A stretch of DNA of 64,000 nt. It comes from Calamus simplicifolius (lineage: Eukaryota > Streptophyta > Magnoliopsida > Arecales > Arecaceae). The stretch is from contig UESW01004566.1 of assembly GCA_900491605.1 (NCBI GenBank), positions 253,584 through 317,583 of the forward strand. The letters are read 5' to 3'. Made by a program: the position numbers and the translations under genes. Shown piece by piece: positions 22,779-58,634 of this stretch (position 1 is the first letter of the stretch; each line of letters starts with the position of its first letter). The notes beneath the pieces were generated by a model. That model was given only the letters and a program-made list of their open reading frames with translations, made no database searches and was not told the DNA's origin.

Positions 22779-24234
22779 GAGTCCTTTTTTAAACCGGTGC
22801 CTTTTGGCACCGGTTTTAGAAAAAAAGCGTGAGAACCAACCTTATTACAAAAAAGGGGTTAAAGCGAAAAACGTCATTTCAAATAACATTTTTCGCTTTC
22901 ACCTCCTCACCCTCGCTGCGCCACGTCAGCGAAAATCTTTCGCTGGGTGGAAGAAAAACGATAAGAAATCGCCGTTTGAAGTGGCGATTTCATGAGAATG
23001 AAATCGCCACTTGAAGTGGCGATTTCATGAGAGAAATCGCACTTGAAGTGGCGATTTCGCAAATCACTTTTATCTTCCATGCAAAAAAAAATGGATAAAA
23101 AAAATGGATATTAGAGTAATTAATAAGAGGAGAAGAGATGAAAACTTACAGTTTCAAATCAAGTAGGAGAGTAATTAAATATTATATTTTATTTATCTTA
23201 TTATTATTTTAAATTAAATAATATCTATATAGTTTCAAATTGAGGAGATAAACGGTACGGTTCACAAAGTGTTCATGGCGTACATAGAGACAGGTCAATT
23301 AATTAAAAGTGATAAAAGAGTGATTTGAAATTTAAAGATTTGAAACTATATAGATATTATTTAATTCAAATAACAATGCATATTATTCTAATTTTTATTT
23401 TGGTTTATGTTTCTATTTTAAAAATTCTTTATTTTAGAAATTATTTCATTTATTTTTAATCTATAGTTTTAAATCTTTGAATTTAATTTGAAATTTAAAA
23501 AATAATTAATATATTTTATTTATCTAATTTTTATTTTTAATTTAAAAAAATAATTCTAAATTTTAATTTAATAATATGAAATTAAATAATATATTTTTAT
23601 TTATCTTATTGTAATTTTGAATTAAATAATATCTATACAGTTTCAAATCTTTGAATTTCAAATTACTCTTTTATCACTTTTAATTAATTGACCTATCTTT
23701 ACAGAAGCCATGAAGGGATCACGTTCCAAGTTTCCGAACGCTTCGTGAACCGTATCGTTTCTCTTCTCGATTTGAAACTATATAGATATTATTTAATTCA
23801 AAAATAATAAGATAAATAAAAATATTTATTTAATTACTCTCCTACTTGATTTGAAACTGTAAGTTTTCATCTCTTCTCTGTACCGTTTCTCTCCTTTAAA
23901 ACTATATAGATATTATTTAATTCAAAATAACAATAAGATAAATAAAATATATTATTTAATTACTCTCCTACTTGATTTGAAACGGTAAGTTTTTATCTCT
24001 TCTCCTCTCTTATTAATTACTCTTATCCATTTTTTTTTTTGCATCAGAGAAATAAGTGAGCTGAGAATCGCCACTTCAAGTGGCGATTTCTAAACAGAAA
24101 TCGCCACTTCAAGTGGCGTAAAAAATGCCATTTGAAGTGGCGTTTTTCACTTTAACCCCTTTTTGCAATAAGATTGATTCCCACACCTTTTTTCTAAAAC
24201 CGGTGCCAAAAGGCACCGGTTTAAAAAACGACTC
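22779..24234. mobile_element. Non-autonomous Mutator-like foldback element 1
   Basis: Flanked by the 10-bp direct repeat GTTTAATAAT (22769-22778 and 24235-24244). The ends are inverted: left GAGTCCTTTTTTAAACCGG, right (reverse) GAGTCGTTTTTTAAACCGG. Inverted similarity continues almost to the centre (about 23390-23600), so nearly all of the 1456 bp is a hairpin with arms of roughly 600-700 bp; the right arm has an extra copy of a ~150-bp segment. Subterminal palindromes ACCGGTGCC-TTTT-GGCACCGGT and units with arm GAAATCGCCACTT repeat inside. A 9-11 bp target duplication with long inverted ends points to the Mutator (MULE) class. No transposase is encoded, so movement would need a partner in trans. 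Confidence 0.85.
22965..23060. repeat. Array of short perfect palindromes in the left arm of element 1
   Basis: Three near-adjacent units built from arm GAAATCGCCACTT, one central base, and the reverse complement AAGTGGCGATTTC, joined by ATGAGA-type spacers. The first and third carry small changes. The same unit returns in the right arm at about 24066-24145 and in element 2 at about 24426-24540 and 24993-25070. Confidence 0.85.
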
Positions 24235-24244
24235 GTTTAATAAT
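24235..24244. repeat. Right target duplication of MULE-like element 1
   Basis: GTTTAATAAT, matching 22769-22778. Confidence 0.85.
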
Positions 24245-24253
24245 GGTCAACTG

Positions 24254-24262
24254 ACGATGATT
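24254..24262. repeat. Left target duplication of MULE-like element 2
   Basis: ACGATGATT, matched at 25251-25259. Confidence 0.8.
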
Positions 24263-25250
24263 GAGTAGTTTTTTAAACCGGTGCCAAAGGCACCGGTTTT
24301 AAAATAAAGGGATGGAAACAAAAAATTTTATCAAAATGGTGTTAAAGTAGAAAACGCCATTTCAAATGGCATTTTTTACTTCCATGTCATCATTCCCTGG
24401 TTCGGTCCCGTCAACGGGGTTGGGTAGAAATCGCCACTTGAAGTGGCGATTTCAATTGAATGAAATCGCCACTCCAAGTGACGATTTCATTTGAGTTGAA
24501 ATCCCTTCTCAAAGTGGTGATTTCTATCCTGAAATCGCTACTCTCATTAACGACTTTCTCGCGGACTTAATTTCCTATAGGGAATTAAACGCTACTGATC
24601 CCTCTCTTCGCATAATCTTCTAGCAAATCAAAAGAGGGGTTAGATGGTGGTTAATGATTCAGTATCAATCAGAATTATCTTATTATATCTATTATCTTGT
24701 TAATCGAATTATCTTGTTATATCTATTATCTTGTTAATCAGAATTATCTTGTTATATCTATTATCTTGTTAATTAGAATTATCTTTTTATCTATATTATC
24801 TTGTTATGTCTATTATCTATAACAAGATAATAGATATAACAATCAGAATTATCTTGTTATATCTATTATCTTGATAATAGATATAACAAGATAATAGATA
24901 ATAGAGGGTTAGGATCGCTGGGAGGCTCCAAGCGTTTAAGAAGGGATCGTGATCAAAAGAAAATATGTAGAAAAAGTGGCGCAACTGAACTGAAATCGCC
25001 ACTTTCAAGTGGCGATTTTAGAATGATTTCAACCCTGAAATCGTCACTTCAAGTGGCTTAAAGTGGCGATTTTTAGTCGTCCTGTCAGCAACCCTGTTGA
25101 CGGGATCGAACCAAGGGATGATGATGTGGAAGTAGAAAATGTCATTTGAAATAATGTTTTTTACTTTAACACCATTTTAATAAAACCTTTTATTTTCACC
25201 ATTTGTTTTAAAACCGGTGCCTTTTTTGCACCGGTTTAAAAAACTACTCC
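24263..25250. mobile_element. Non-autonomous Mutator-like foldback element 2
   Basis: Flanked by the 9-bp direct repeat ACGATGATT (24254-24262 and 25251-25259). The ends are inverted: left GAGTAGTTTTTTAAACCGG, right (reverse) GGAGTAGTTTTTTAAACCGG. Inverted similarity extends a few hundred bases, through TGGTTCGGTCCCGTCAAC and its inverted, diverged copy near 25095. It shares with element 1 the ACCGGTGCC palindrome and the GAAATCGCCACTT units but has a different centre. It is 988 bp and encodes no transposase. Only 9 bp of unique DNA separates its target duplication from that of element 1. Confidence 0.83.
24660..24905. repeat. ~36-bp AT-rich tandem and inverted repeats inside element 2
   Basis: The word AATTATCTTGTTATATCTAT followed by TATCTTGTTAATC repeats about five times. 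It then meets its reverse complement (AACAAGATAATAGATATAAC) twice, making a local hairpin at the centre of element 2. Confidence 0.8.
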
Positions 25251-25259
25251 ACGATGATT
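25251..25259. repeat. Right target duplication of MULE-like element 2
   Basis: ACGATGATT, matching 24254-24262. Confidence 0.8.
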
Positions 25260-25663
25260 GGTTACCACTGATAGCGGCGCTGCCCTCTCTTTAGGATTTA
25301 CAGAAGATGATGGTAATTACGGATCTAATGATATTCCTCGGAGAAGCTGATGCAAATTACCCTACATGAGTTTGAGAGGAGTATTCTTTACTTTAGCATA
25401 GAACCGATCATCTTTTTGACATTTATGATATGATTTTTTTTTTTTTAGTTATGTTTAACAAAATTGCTATATATATATATATAGTAGTATTTGTTATTAA
25501 TTTAGTACCTAAAATCTCTTGGTAGAAATGATAAACAATTTATAAGGTTTATATTAAGTCTTAACTTTTCATTTCACTTTCAACCAAATAAAAAAAATGG
25601 TTAGAAATATGTGTGCGTGCGTGTTTATATATATATATATAATCACTCTCAATTTACGCCTCA

Positions 25664-25813
25664 ATGGACGCAGTTGCTACCTCTACCCTTGTAGCGGCGA
25701 GAGGACGCGGTAGGACGGCGGAGGGGAGGCCGTCGCCGCTTAGTAGAATAGTTGTGGCTTGTCACAGTGGGTTCTCTTTATATTCACCGCAGTCCAAGAA
25801 AGAAAAGTAGATG
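25664..25813 (+). CDS. Unrecognised short GC-rich ORF, possible first exon
   Basis: An ATG at 25664 opens 49 codons (MDAVATSTLVAARGRGRTAE and onward) to a TAG at about 25813. The Ala/Arg/Ser-rich start looks like an organelle-targeting leader, and a TATATATATATATA run lies ~30 bp upstream. A splice acceptor (TTTTAG) near 26182 leads into a second open stretch, so a small two-exon plus-strand gene is conceivable. I do not recognise it. It may equally be a gene relic or chance GC-rich DNA. It would be tail-to-tail with the kinase gene. Confidence 0.2.
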
Positions 25814-27061
25814 ATTCAATTGGATACCTTGCATCCATCATAATCAAATACAAAAGAAACCATATGAAATCATAGCTAAAAATAAATTGAAGAACTAGAA
25901 ATCCTAAGAAACTGTAAAGAGCGTAAAGAAACTTAAAATCAGAATGAAAACCTTCAAGACCCATTCAATGATACAGAGGAAATAGGGTCATCAATGAGAT
26001 TCTGCCGACTTTGATCAGTTCACAAGAACATCATAAATTTTGCAAATGAATTGACTGCTTGAATCTTAAATGCAAAAGAAGAGAAGTACCAAAAATACAT
26101 TAGAAATTTCCTCGCTATAGTCTACAAAATTCAGAGTGCAGAGGAGGCCAATATGCCAAGGTGAAAATCCAAGTTTTAGGGGCCACAATGGCTCCTAGCA
26201 GGTTTGGTTGGCTTGGTCATTACCGTAGAATCTAGGGCTGTGAAAACCACCATTGCCGGGCGGAGAGGAGAGGAGAGAGGCCAAGGGCATGAGATGTAAG
26301 CTCAGTTAAAGGTCCCTCATATTCCCCTATTCAATACCTTTTTACACTATATACTAGTTTATGTTGAAAGAAAAAAGAAAAAAAAACCACTTCTCTAAAA
26401 GCAGTAAAAGAAGATATGGCAATAGCATTGTCCTGAAAAAATGGTTATTTTCTAAGAATGAATATCCAAGATTGTTCCTTCCTTGTTACATACCCACATG
26501 AGACTGATCTGCACAATTGCTACAGTCATGAATTTGAAATTTAAAAGATAAATAAAGAATAAATTAGCTAACAGTGACATTTTCTATGAAAACCTCCTTG
26601 AATGCCAAATCTGCAACAAAATATACTCTCTGGCATTAGGACTCATGCTCTCCTTTGCAATCCATTAGAACAGTTGTATATCTGTAGTGGACAAATGGCT
26701 TGCTAAATATATTCTATCTTGGGTGCTTAGCTCTGCCATTGCAAGTTCTCTCGGGATGAGTGCAGAATGAATATCCCAGATAAAAACAAGTTGGGGGAGC
26801 ATTTTGAAAGAATGTCAACCTAGATTATAGGAGTCATGCACATCCTCCACATCTCACCTCCAAGGTAGCAAGCACCCTCAACACCTGTAAAAGAGCATAA
26901 CTAGAGATGTGTGAAAATTTAAGATGAAGTTGATGATCAAAAGAATCTGTCTATTGCTACAATGATCGTACAGCACCACTTACGATTTGAGGTACCCGTA
27001 AATGCAAAGGTATACATAGATCATATAAATTTTCTGTTGTCAGTTTAGTCAGCAATCCTGA
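25814..27061. other. Region between element 2 and the kinase-gene stop
   Basis: The part nearest 27061 should hold the 3' untranslated region of the minus-strand kinase/CYTH gene. I cannot place its poly(A) site with confidence. No other coding unit is supported. Confidence 0.45.
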
Positions 27062-52999
<25,938 letters not shown>

Positions 53000-55900
53000 C
53001 TATAAATTATAACATAACAAAATAAGTCAATATCAAGAGCTAAGACTTAATAAGGAAACAAAATTTCAACCCAGGATTAATCACAGAAAAATGGATTAGC
53101 ATAAGTGCAATACAAAATGGCATTAAAAAAAGAAAAAGATGAAGATGCCAAGCCTCCAATTAGTTGGGGCACTCAAATCATTAAATTAAGAAACAAAATT
53201 GATTGACACACCCTACATTATTAATCTATCATTGTACAATTTGTGCACCCTATATAAGCTAGTGAAGCCATAAACTAACAACTAACAAACAGTAGATAGA
53301 ATTTGTATAGAATTGCATAATAATTAAAAGGTAAATTTTGAATAGCAATTCATGCTTGATTTTAGGTTCAGATCTGGAAAATAAAGCCTCAGATGTGAAA
53401 TAATCTGAGCCATCAGATAAATCTATCTCGCAGAATCAACTCCTTGCTCTGGAGAACAGTTTCTAGGCTCAACCTTAGATTGAGAAAGCAGATTGAAGAA
53501 ATATGAACAGGGTGATTCTTTTCCTGATCTTAAAAATACTGCCACAGAAATTCCTTTTAAGAGACCTAAAAAAACTTCCACATTTTTTTCTGAAAGTATT
53601 AATGTGGGTGGTCTTCCCTAGTATTTCTCTCAGAGGCAGAAAAAAGAAAAGAAACAGATAAAAATAGACACCTCCAACATTCTTATAGTTGAAGAGAACT
53701 AGGGAAAGTTGTGAGGAATTGGCCCACTCATGCTGCCCAAAATAATTGCTGGTTACCCCTGCAAAAGAGATTTCTTAAAATATCCCTATCTTTTCTCAAA
53801 TTCGATGCCTCCTTTTCCTTTTATTTTTTCCAGAATGACTGGAGCCTAATGCAACTAAGCCAAGATCTTTCAGGGGAAAAACTTATGTAAAGTCTTGGTT
53901 AGGGAATGAGGAGACAGTTATGGTGTTTGTGATGTTTTTATGTTTCTTTGTTGCTCACCTTTTAGGCAAGTGTGCTTGGTGTGAGGTCATTATCGCAACA
54001 TGGTCACATGTTCTTATTTGCTAACATATGATTCTTGAAGAAAGTTGCATCCTGTGCACGTACACTTGTGCCTTTTTTTACCATGGCCAATAAATATGCT
54101 GCAGTGAAGATGCAGTTACAAGTTTTGTTAGAGATTGAGTTAATTAGTTGAAGCCATATTTGTCATTCCTTATTACCACAGGGATGGTTATGAAATCAAG
54201 AAGAATCACATGCATACCACCAAGTGGTGGGTGGGTTGGAGGGAGGACTCGGACCCAAAAAATATCATTTGTCCGGTTGACTAGGTGCATTAATTGAGTG
54301 TGTGGGGCTCAAAATAGATCCCATGTGGTGGCCTTATTACACCATCTAATATGTGTATGTCATTTAGCAGTGGGGTGTTGAGAATCAAATTTTAGCATGT
54401 ATCAAGGGTTCATATTCTATTTTAAGTTTTGCTTTGCTGGAGGATTCAAACTAAATCTAATGTGGTAGCCCTTGGTCCAGAAATTGCTTCAGGCTAAAAG
54501 TACATCCATTGGCTTAATTTGTACAGCAGGAACTTCTCTCACCACCAATAGAGCATGCAACCAATCATCTCTTATATTCAACTCTTCCTGCCCCTGTTTG
54601 ACAGCACAGGAAGGTCTGTCCATTTATATTTGCACCAAAATGAGCAAGCAGGAACAAATTTTCATCCTTGGTGTGGTCATGTTATTAACATTGTCTATCC
54701 CCTCCTTCAAATAATAATCACATGCCAGGAAGCAAATGAATAAGTCACAAGCAAGAACTTGTTTTGCAGCATGAGATCCATCATTGCATTGAAAAAACCT
54801 AAAGGACATGCTATTGATGTTTTCATATTGACTTAGAGACAACATCACTTATATGAGTTAATACATAAAAATGCTCCAGCATGATTTGATATGTGTGATC
54901 ATTCCTAGGACTCTAATTATGCATATGAATACTAGATATGGGTTAAAAAGCAGAAGTTTACTTTTAAAAGTTGTATCTAGATACAAGGGGCATGGAGGAG
55001 TTTATTGCTTATATATATTATTTTTTGTATGAAAAGGGGGCATGGAGGAGTTTATTACTTATATATGATTTTTTGTATGAAAAGGGCATCCAAAATACAT
55101 AAACTAGTGTAAAACTTGTAAATAATAGAATCTTGGACTCTACCTCATCCTTCACTTCTATATAGCAACCCATAGGGCCACCCACCTCAAAACTTAATAG
55201 GGCACCTAAGAACGCTAGAGATATCATACTAGATGTGCTAGGGTTTGCTCTTCTCTTCCCCCCATTTAAGAAAGAAGTTAGACAAAGAGTAAGTCCTTCA
55301 CTTGGAAATCCTTGTCATGTGTACCAACATAGTTCTAGTCTATTCCCTCAATTTAGGTCTGTTCATCTATTAACTATTAAGATTCCATGCATAAAAATAA
55401 GAATCCTTTCAATATCTAAGAATTTCTTCTTAAAAAATTTGCATGCGAGTGTCATACCAATGTCCATGTTTAAGTCCCACATGCAAATAGTTTGTTTTAA
55501 ACCAATTAATATGGGCAACGAAGGTTCAATGCCTTCATTTTATTTTCATTGAGATAGTTCATTGAGATAGTGTTGTGACTTCTAGTTGTAGGATGGGACT
55601 ACCATACACCTTCCTCTCCAATTCAATCTAGTGATCTCATCTCTATATACTCTTGCCCCCCTATTTATCTAATTGTAGAATCCAACCATAAGATATGGCC
55701 ACTGAAGCTTCTTCCCTCTCCAATCTACACAACACCACAAGACTATTAAAATTGGAGGTGATTCCGTAAGTACCACCAAGATCATTAGCACCCTCGCAAG
55801 CTGCCATTCTTTGCATTCCCTCAATCCCTTCTCTGGTATGACTGAGATTTAGGGATCGATAGGTCTGGATTTGGGTTGATGGGGCTTGTACCAGGCTTTA

Positions 55901-56310
55901 GGTTTTTATCTCGGTCAAGCTCAGATTTGTCTATGCTAGACTAAGTTGGGGATTAAGACAATGATATGGCTTAACCTTATGTTATGGCCTAACCCAAAAG
56001 ATGCCCCTTTAATGAATGTTCAGGCCAAGCAAAGGCCAACTTGTCACAACCCAAGACTTGAAGTTCAACTGGATTTACCATGTGGATAAACAAAGGTAAT
56101 ATTGATATTAAACTATGAACATGATATATTCTAGATAATATTGTGCAATCACACATACAAACAAAATAAAAGCTACCATGATCTATTGCTGTAAAAATCA
56201 GAAAATTCAAAAGCAACTTTCAAAAGACCAAGTCCTTTTTCCTTTCAAAAGTCAACCATAACCTATACTAATACTTTGAAAACATTGCATAATAGATGAA
56301 ATAAACTATG
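53000..56310 (-). other. Probable intron upstream of the P-loop exon
   Basis: A splice acceptor ends it at 53000. I looked for the exon that should encode the segment before the P-loop (ending in a split glycine codon) and found none. It contains the ~48-bp tandem duplication at 54987-55084. The true intron probably runs beyond the right gypsy element. Confidence 0.5.
54987..55084. repeat. ~48-bp tandem duplication
   Basis: GGGGCATGGAGGAGTTTATT then TATATAT and ATTTTTTGTATGAAAA occurs twice in a row with two or three differences. Confidence 0.88.
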
Positions 56311-56315
56311 AAACT

Positions 56316-57342
56316 TGTTGTTGCTGAAATCCGTCCTCCGACTCGGGCGCGGTCAAGCTTCGGATTGGGCTCCCTCCTGGGCGGACCTACAAAACAGTCC
56401 TCACGCGAGAGGCGTTGGTGGTAGCCCTCTGCGGAAGACCCTCCGACGCTCAAGTCAGTGGAGATCAACAACGAACAAAATATTGGAGAAGGCTCTCGCT
56501 GAAGAGTCCTCCAGGGTGACCCTTTTGGGAGCTCTGAGCAGAGTTTTAATGGCGGAAAGCGGTGAGCAGTGATAGCATGAGAGTATTGCTGAGAGTACAT
56601 TGAGAATGCCCCTTCCCTGAGAGAATCTGGAACTGCGCTATTTATAAGCGGTTACCTGATTCTTTGAGGGTGTTGAGATCTGAAAGTTGTTGGGATTCAA
56701 GGCTGATTCGAATCAGGTTGTTGTGAGGCCGGTGGGATCCGTATCTTGTTAGTTAAAAGATCAACGGTCGAGAGGGCTATCCGGCGCTTTGAGATTCGGC
56801 GATCGTATAGGCTCTAGGCCGCTCCCAGTAGCATAGGTATGATTGCCTATGTGGATCCTTGTTTGGTTATTCTGGTTCCGCAGAGGTAGGTGCCTAAATG
56901 CTTCAGTCGGGCCGAGGCATGGAGAACAGCCTGATCCGCTGTAGTATGGAAAGGCTCGGTTTGCCGAGGTATGACAAAGGAGTAGGCTGGGCGTGAGGAT
57001 GATTTGATTCCGCAGAGGTATAGATATCACTCGGGCAGGCCGAGTTATGGATAGGCATAGAGATCGCTTGGGCTGGGGCCGAGAGATAGGGATAGCTCGG
57101 CTAGCGAGGCGTAGAGATCGCTCGGGCTGGGACCGAGAGATAGGGATAGCTCGGCTATCGAGGCGTAGAGATGTAATCCGTACTTGAGGGATCTTTGGTT
57201 CGCCGAGGGGCTAAGGTGCCTCGATCCACCGAAGTATAACGATCGGTTCATTTCTCGAGGGCACCGCGCAGTGAGTGGGAGCCAGGGTTGATCCTAAAAC
57301 TTTGCACGGTCATCAATGCAATGGCGATTTTACCTCTCAACA
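56316..57342 (-). mobile_element. 3' LTR of the right gypsy element
   Basis: Read minus it begins TGTTGAGAGGTAAAATCGCC, comparable to the start of the left gypsy LTR (TGTTGGGGGGTAAAATTG). It ends GACGGATTTCAGCAACAACA. It is about 1027 bp with a minus-strand TATA box at 56639-56646. Two ~60-bp repeats occur at 57045-57170 (CTCGGGCTGGGACCGAGAGA). Ends and TATA match the left LTR in position but the sequence is well diverged. Confidence 0.78.
56639..56646 (-). promoter_or_regulatory. TATA box of the right gypsy LTR
   Basis: TATAAATA on the minus strand, in the same relative place as in the left LTR. Confidence 0.6.
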
Positions 57343-57384
57343 AAAATCAACCGGCCTTGCTGTTATTGCAGAATCGCCGGGGCC

Positions 57385-57500
57385 GTTCGGCTTCGTCCAA
57401 GGCTTCGAAGATTAATAAGAAATTCCATTCGGCTTTGGCCGAGGGTTCTGCTAATAAAAGATGCACTTCGGCTTTTGCCGAGGCTTTTGGGAGTCATTCG
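57385..57500. repeat. Three short degenerate repeats before the LTR
   Basis: TTCGGCTTYGNCCRAGGCTT-like units of ~45 bp occur three times between the integrase end and the 3' LTR. Confidence 0.65.
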
Positions 57501-57514
57501 GGCATGATGAGGCT

Positions 57515-58632
57515 TCAGGAAGCTACTCGAGTGTGACAAGGCTTTAGGAACCATAGAGCGTATACCTGATGGCGCCATGGCACGAGGAACATTGCTCGGT
57601 CCTGCCGAAGTTCGGATACAACTTTCCTTGTTCCAGCGGGACGGATGCTTTCAGAAGACAAGATCACCGAGCGAGAAAGATTTCCTCTGACTCTGGAGGC
57701 GTGATAACGAGCCACTCTTTGCTGATAGGCAGCTACTCTGATCCGAGCTTTCTCTCTGATCTCCTCCATCAGGTCGAGGTTAGTGCGGAGCTGCTCGTCG
57801 TTAGCTTCCTCTGAGTAGTTTTTTACCTGCGGAGAGGGGAGTCCTATCTCCACGGAATGACGGCTTTGTACAAAAGGCCATCCGGAACGGCGTCTCGCCT
57901 ATGAGAACTCTCTAGGTGGTGCGGTAGGCCCATAGGACGTGGTGAAGCTCGTCCGCCCATCTGTCTCGGGCTCTGGCAAGCCGAGCCTTGATCCCTTGGA
58001 GTAGGGTCTGATTGGTTACTTCGGCTTCTCCGTTGGCTTGCGAATGCCCAACTGATGTGAGGCGATGACAGATTCCATGCTCCTCACAGAACTTCCGAAA
58101 CTTAGGGTTATCAAACTGCTTACCATTGTCGGTGATGATGGTGTGTGGAGGCCGAAACGACAAATAATGGATCTCCACACGAAGTCCTTAGCCCGAGCTT
58201 CGATTTTATGGGCAACTGCTTCGGCCTTGACCCACTTGGTGAAGTAGTCAATGGCGACAAACAAGAACTTTCTCTGTCCTGTGCCGAGGAGAAACGGGCC
58301 AAGAATGTCCATCCCCCACTTAGCAAAGGATCAAGCAGAGGAAATAGGGACCAAGCTGGCGGAAGAGAGCCTCCGAATGTTAGAATGTCTCTGACAAGGG
58401 TCGCAGGCTCAGACGAGATTGTCAGCATCCTTTTGCATGGTGGGCCAATAATACCCCTGGCGCAGCACCTTGTGGCATAAGATCGGCTCCCCAGATGGTT
58501 GCCGCAAATTTTCTCATGTACCTCTCGAAGGGCATAATCGGCCTCAGATGGGCGAAGGCACTTAAGCAGCGGCATGGAGAAGGACCGCTTATACAGTTGG
58601 TCATCGATCAGCACATAATGAGTGGCCTGCAA
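57515..58632 (-). pseudogene. Gypsy integrase
   Basis: Minus frames show the zinc-binding start (LREVHEKICGNHLGSRS, 58632-58420), the core with first aspartate (MDILGPFLLGTGQRKFLFVA, 58312), second aspartate (TIITDNGKQFDNPKFRKFCE, near 58140) and SQANGEAEVTNQTLLQGIK carrying the third acidic residue (near 58030). The C-terminal arm EIREKARIRVAAYQQRVARY is near 57760. Beyond 57700 the expected W-E-G-P-Y end breaks up. At least four frame changes occur. Integrase would join the cDNA to host DNA; this copy is dead. Confidence 0.85.
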
Positions 58633-58634
58633 CT

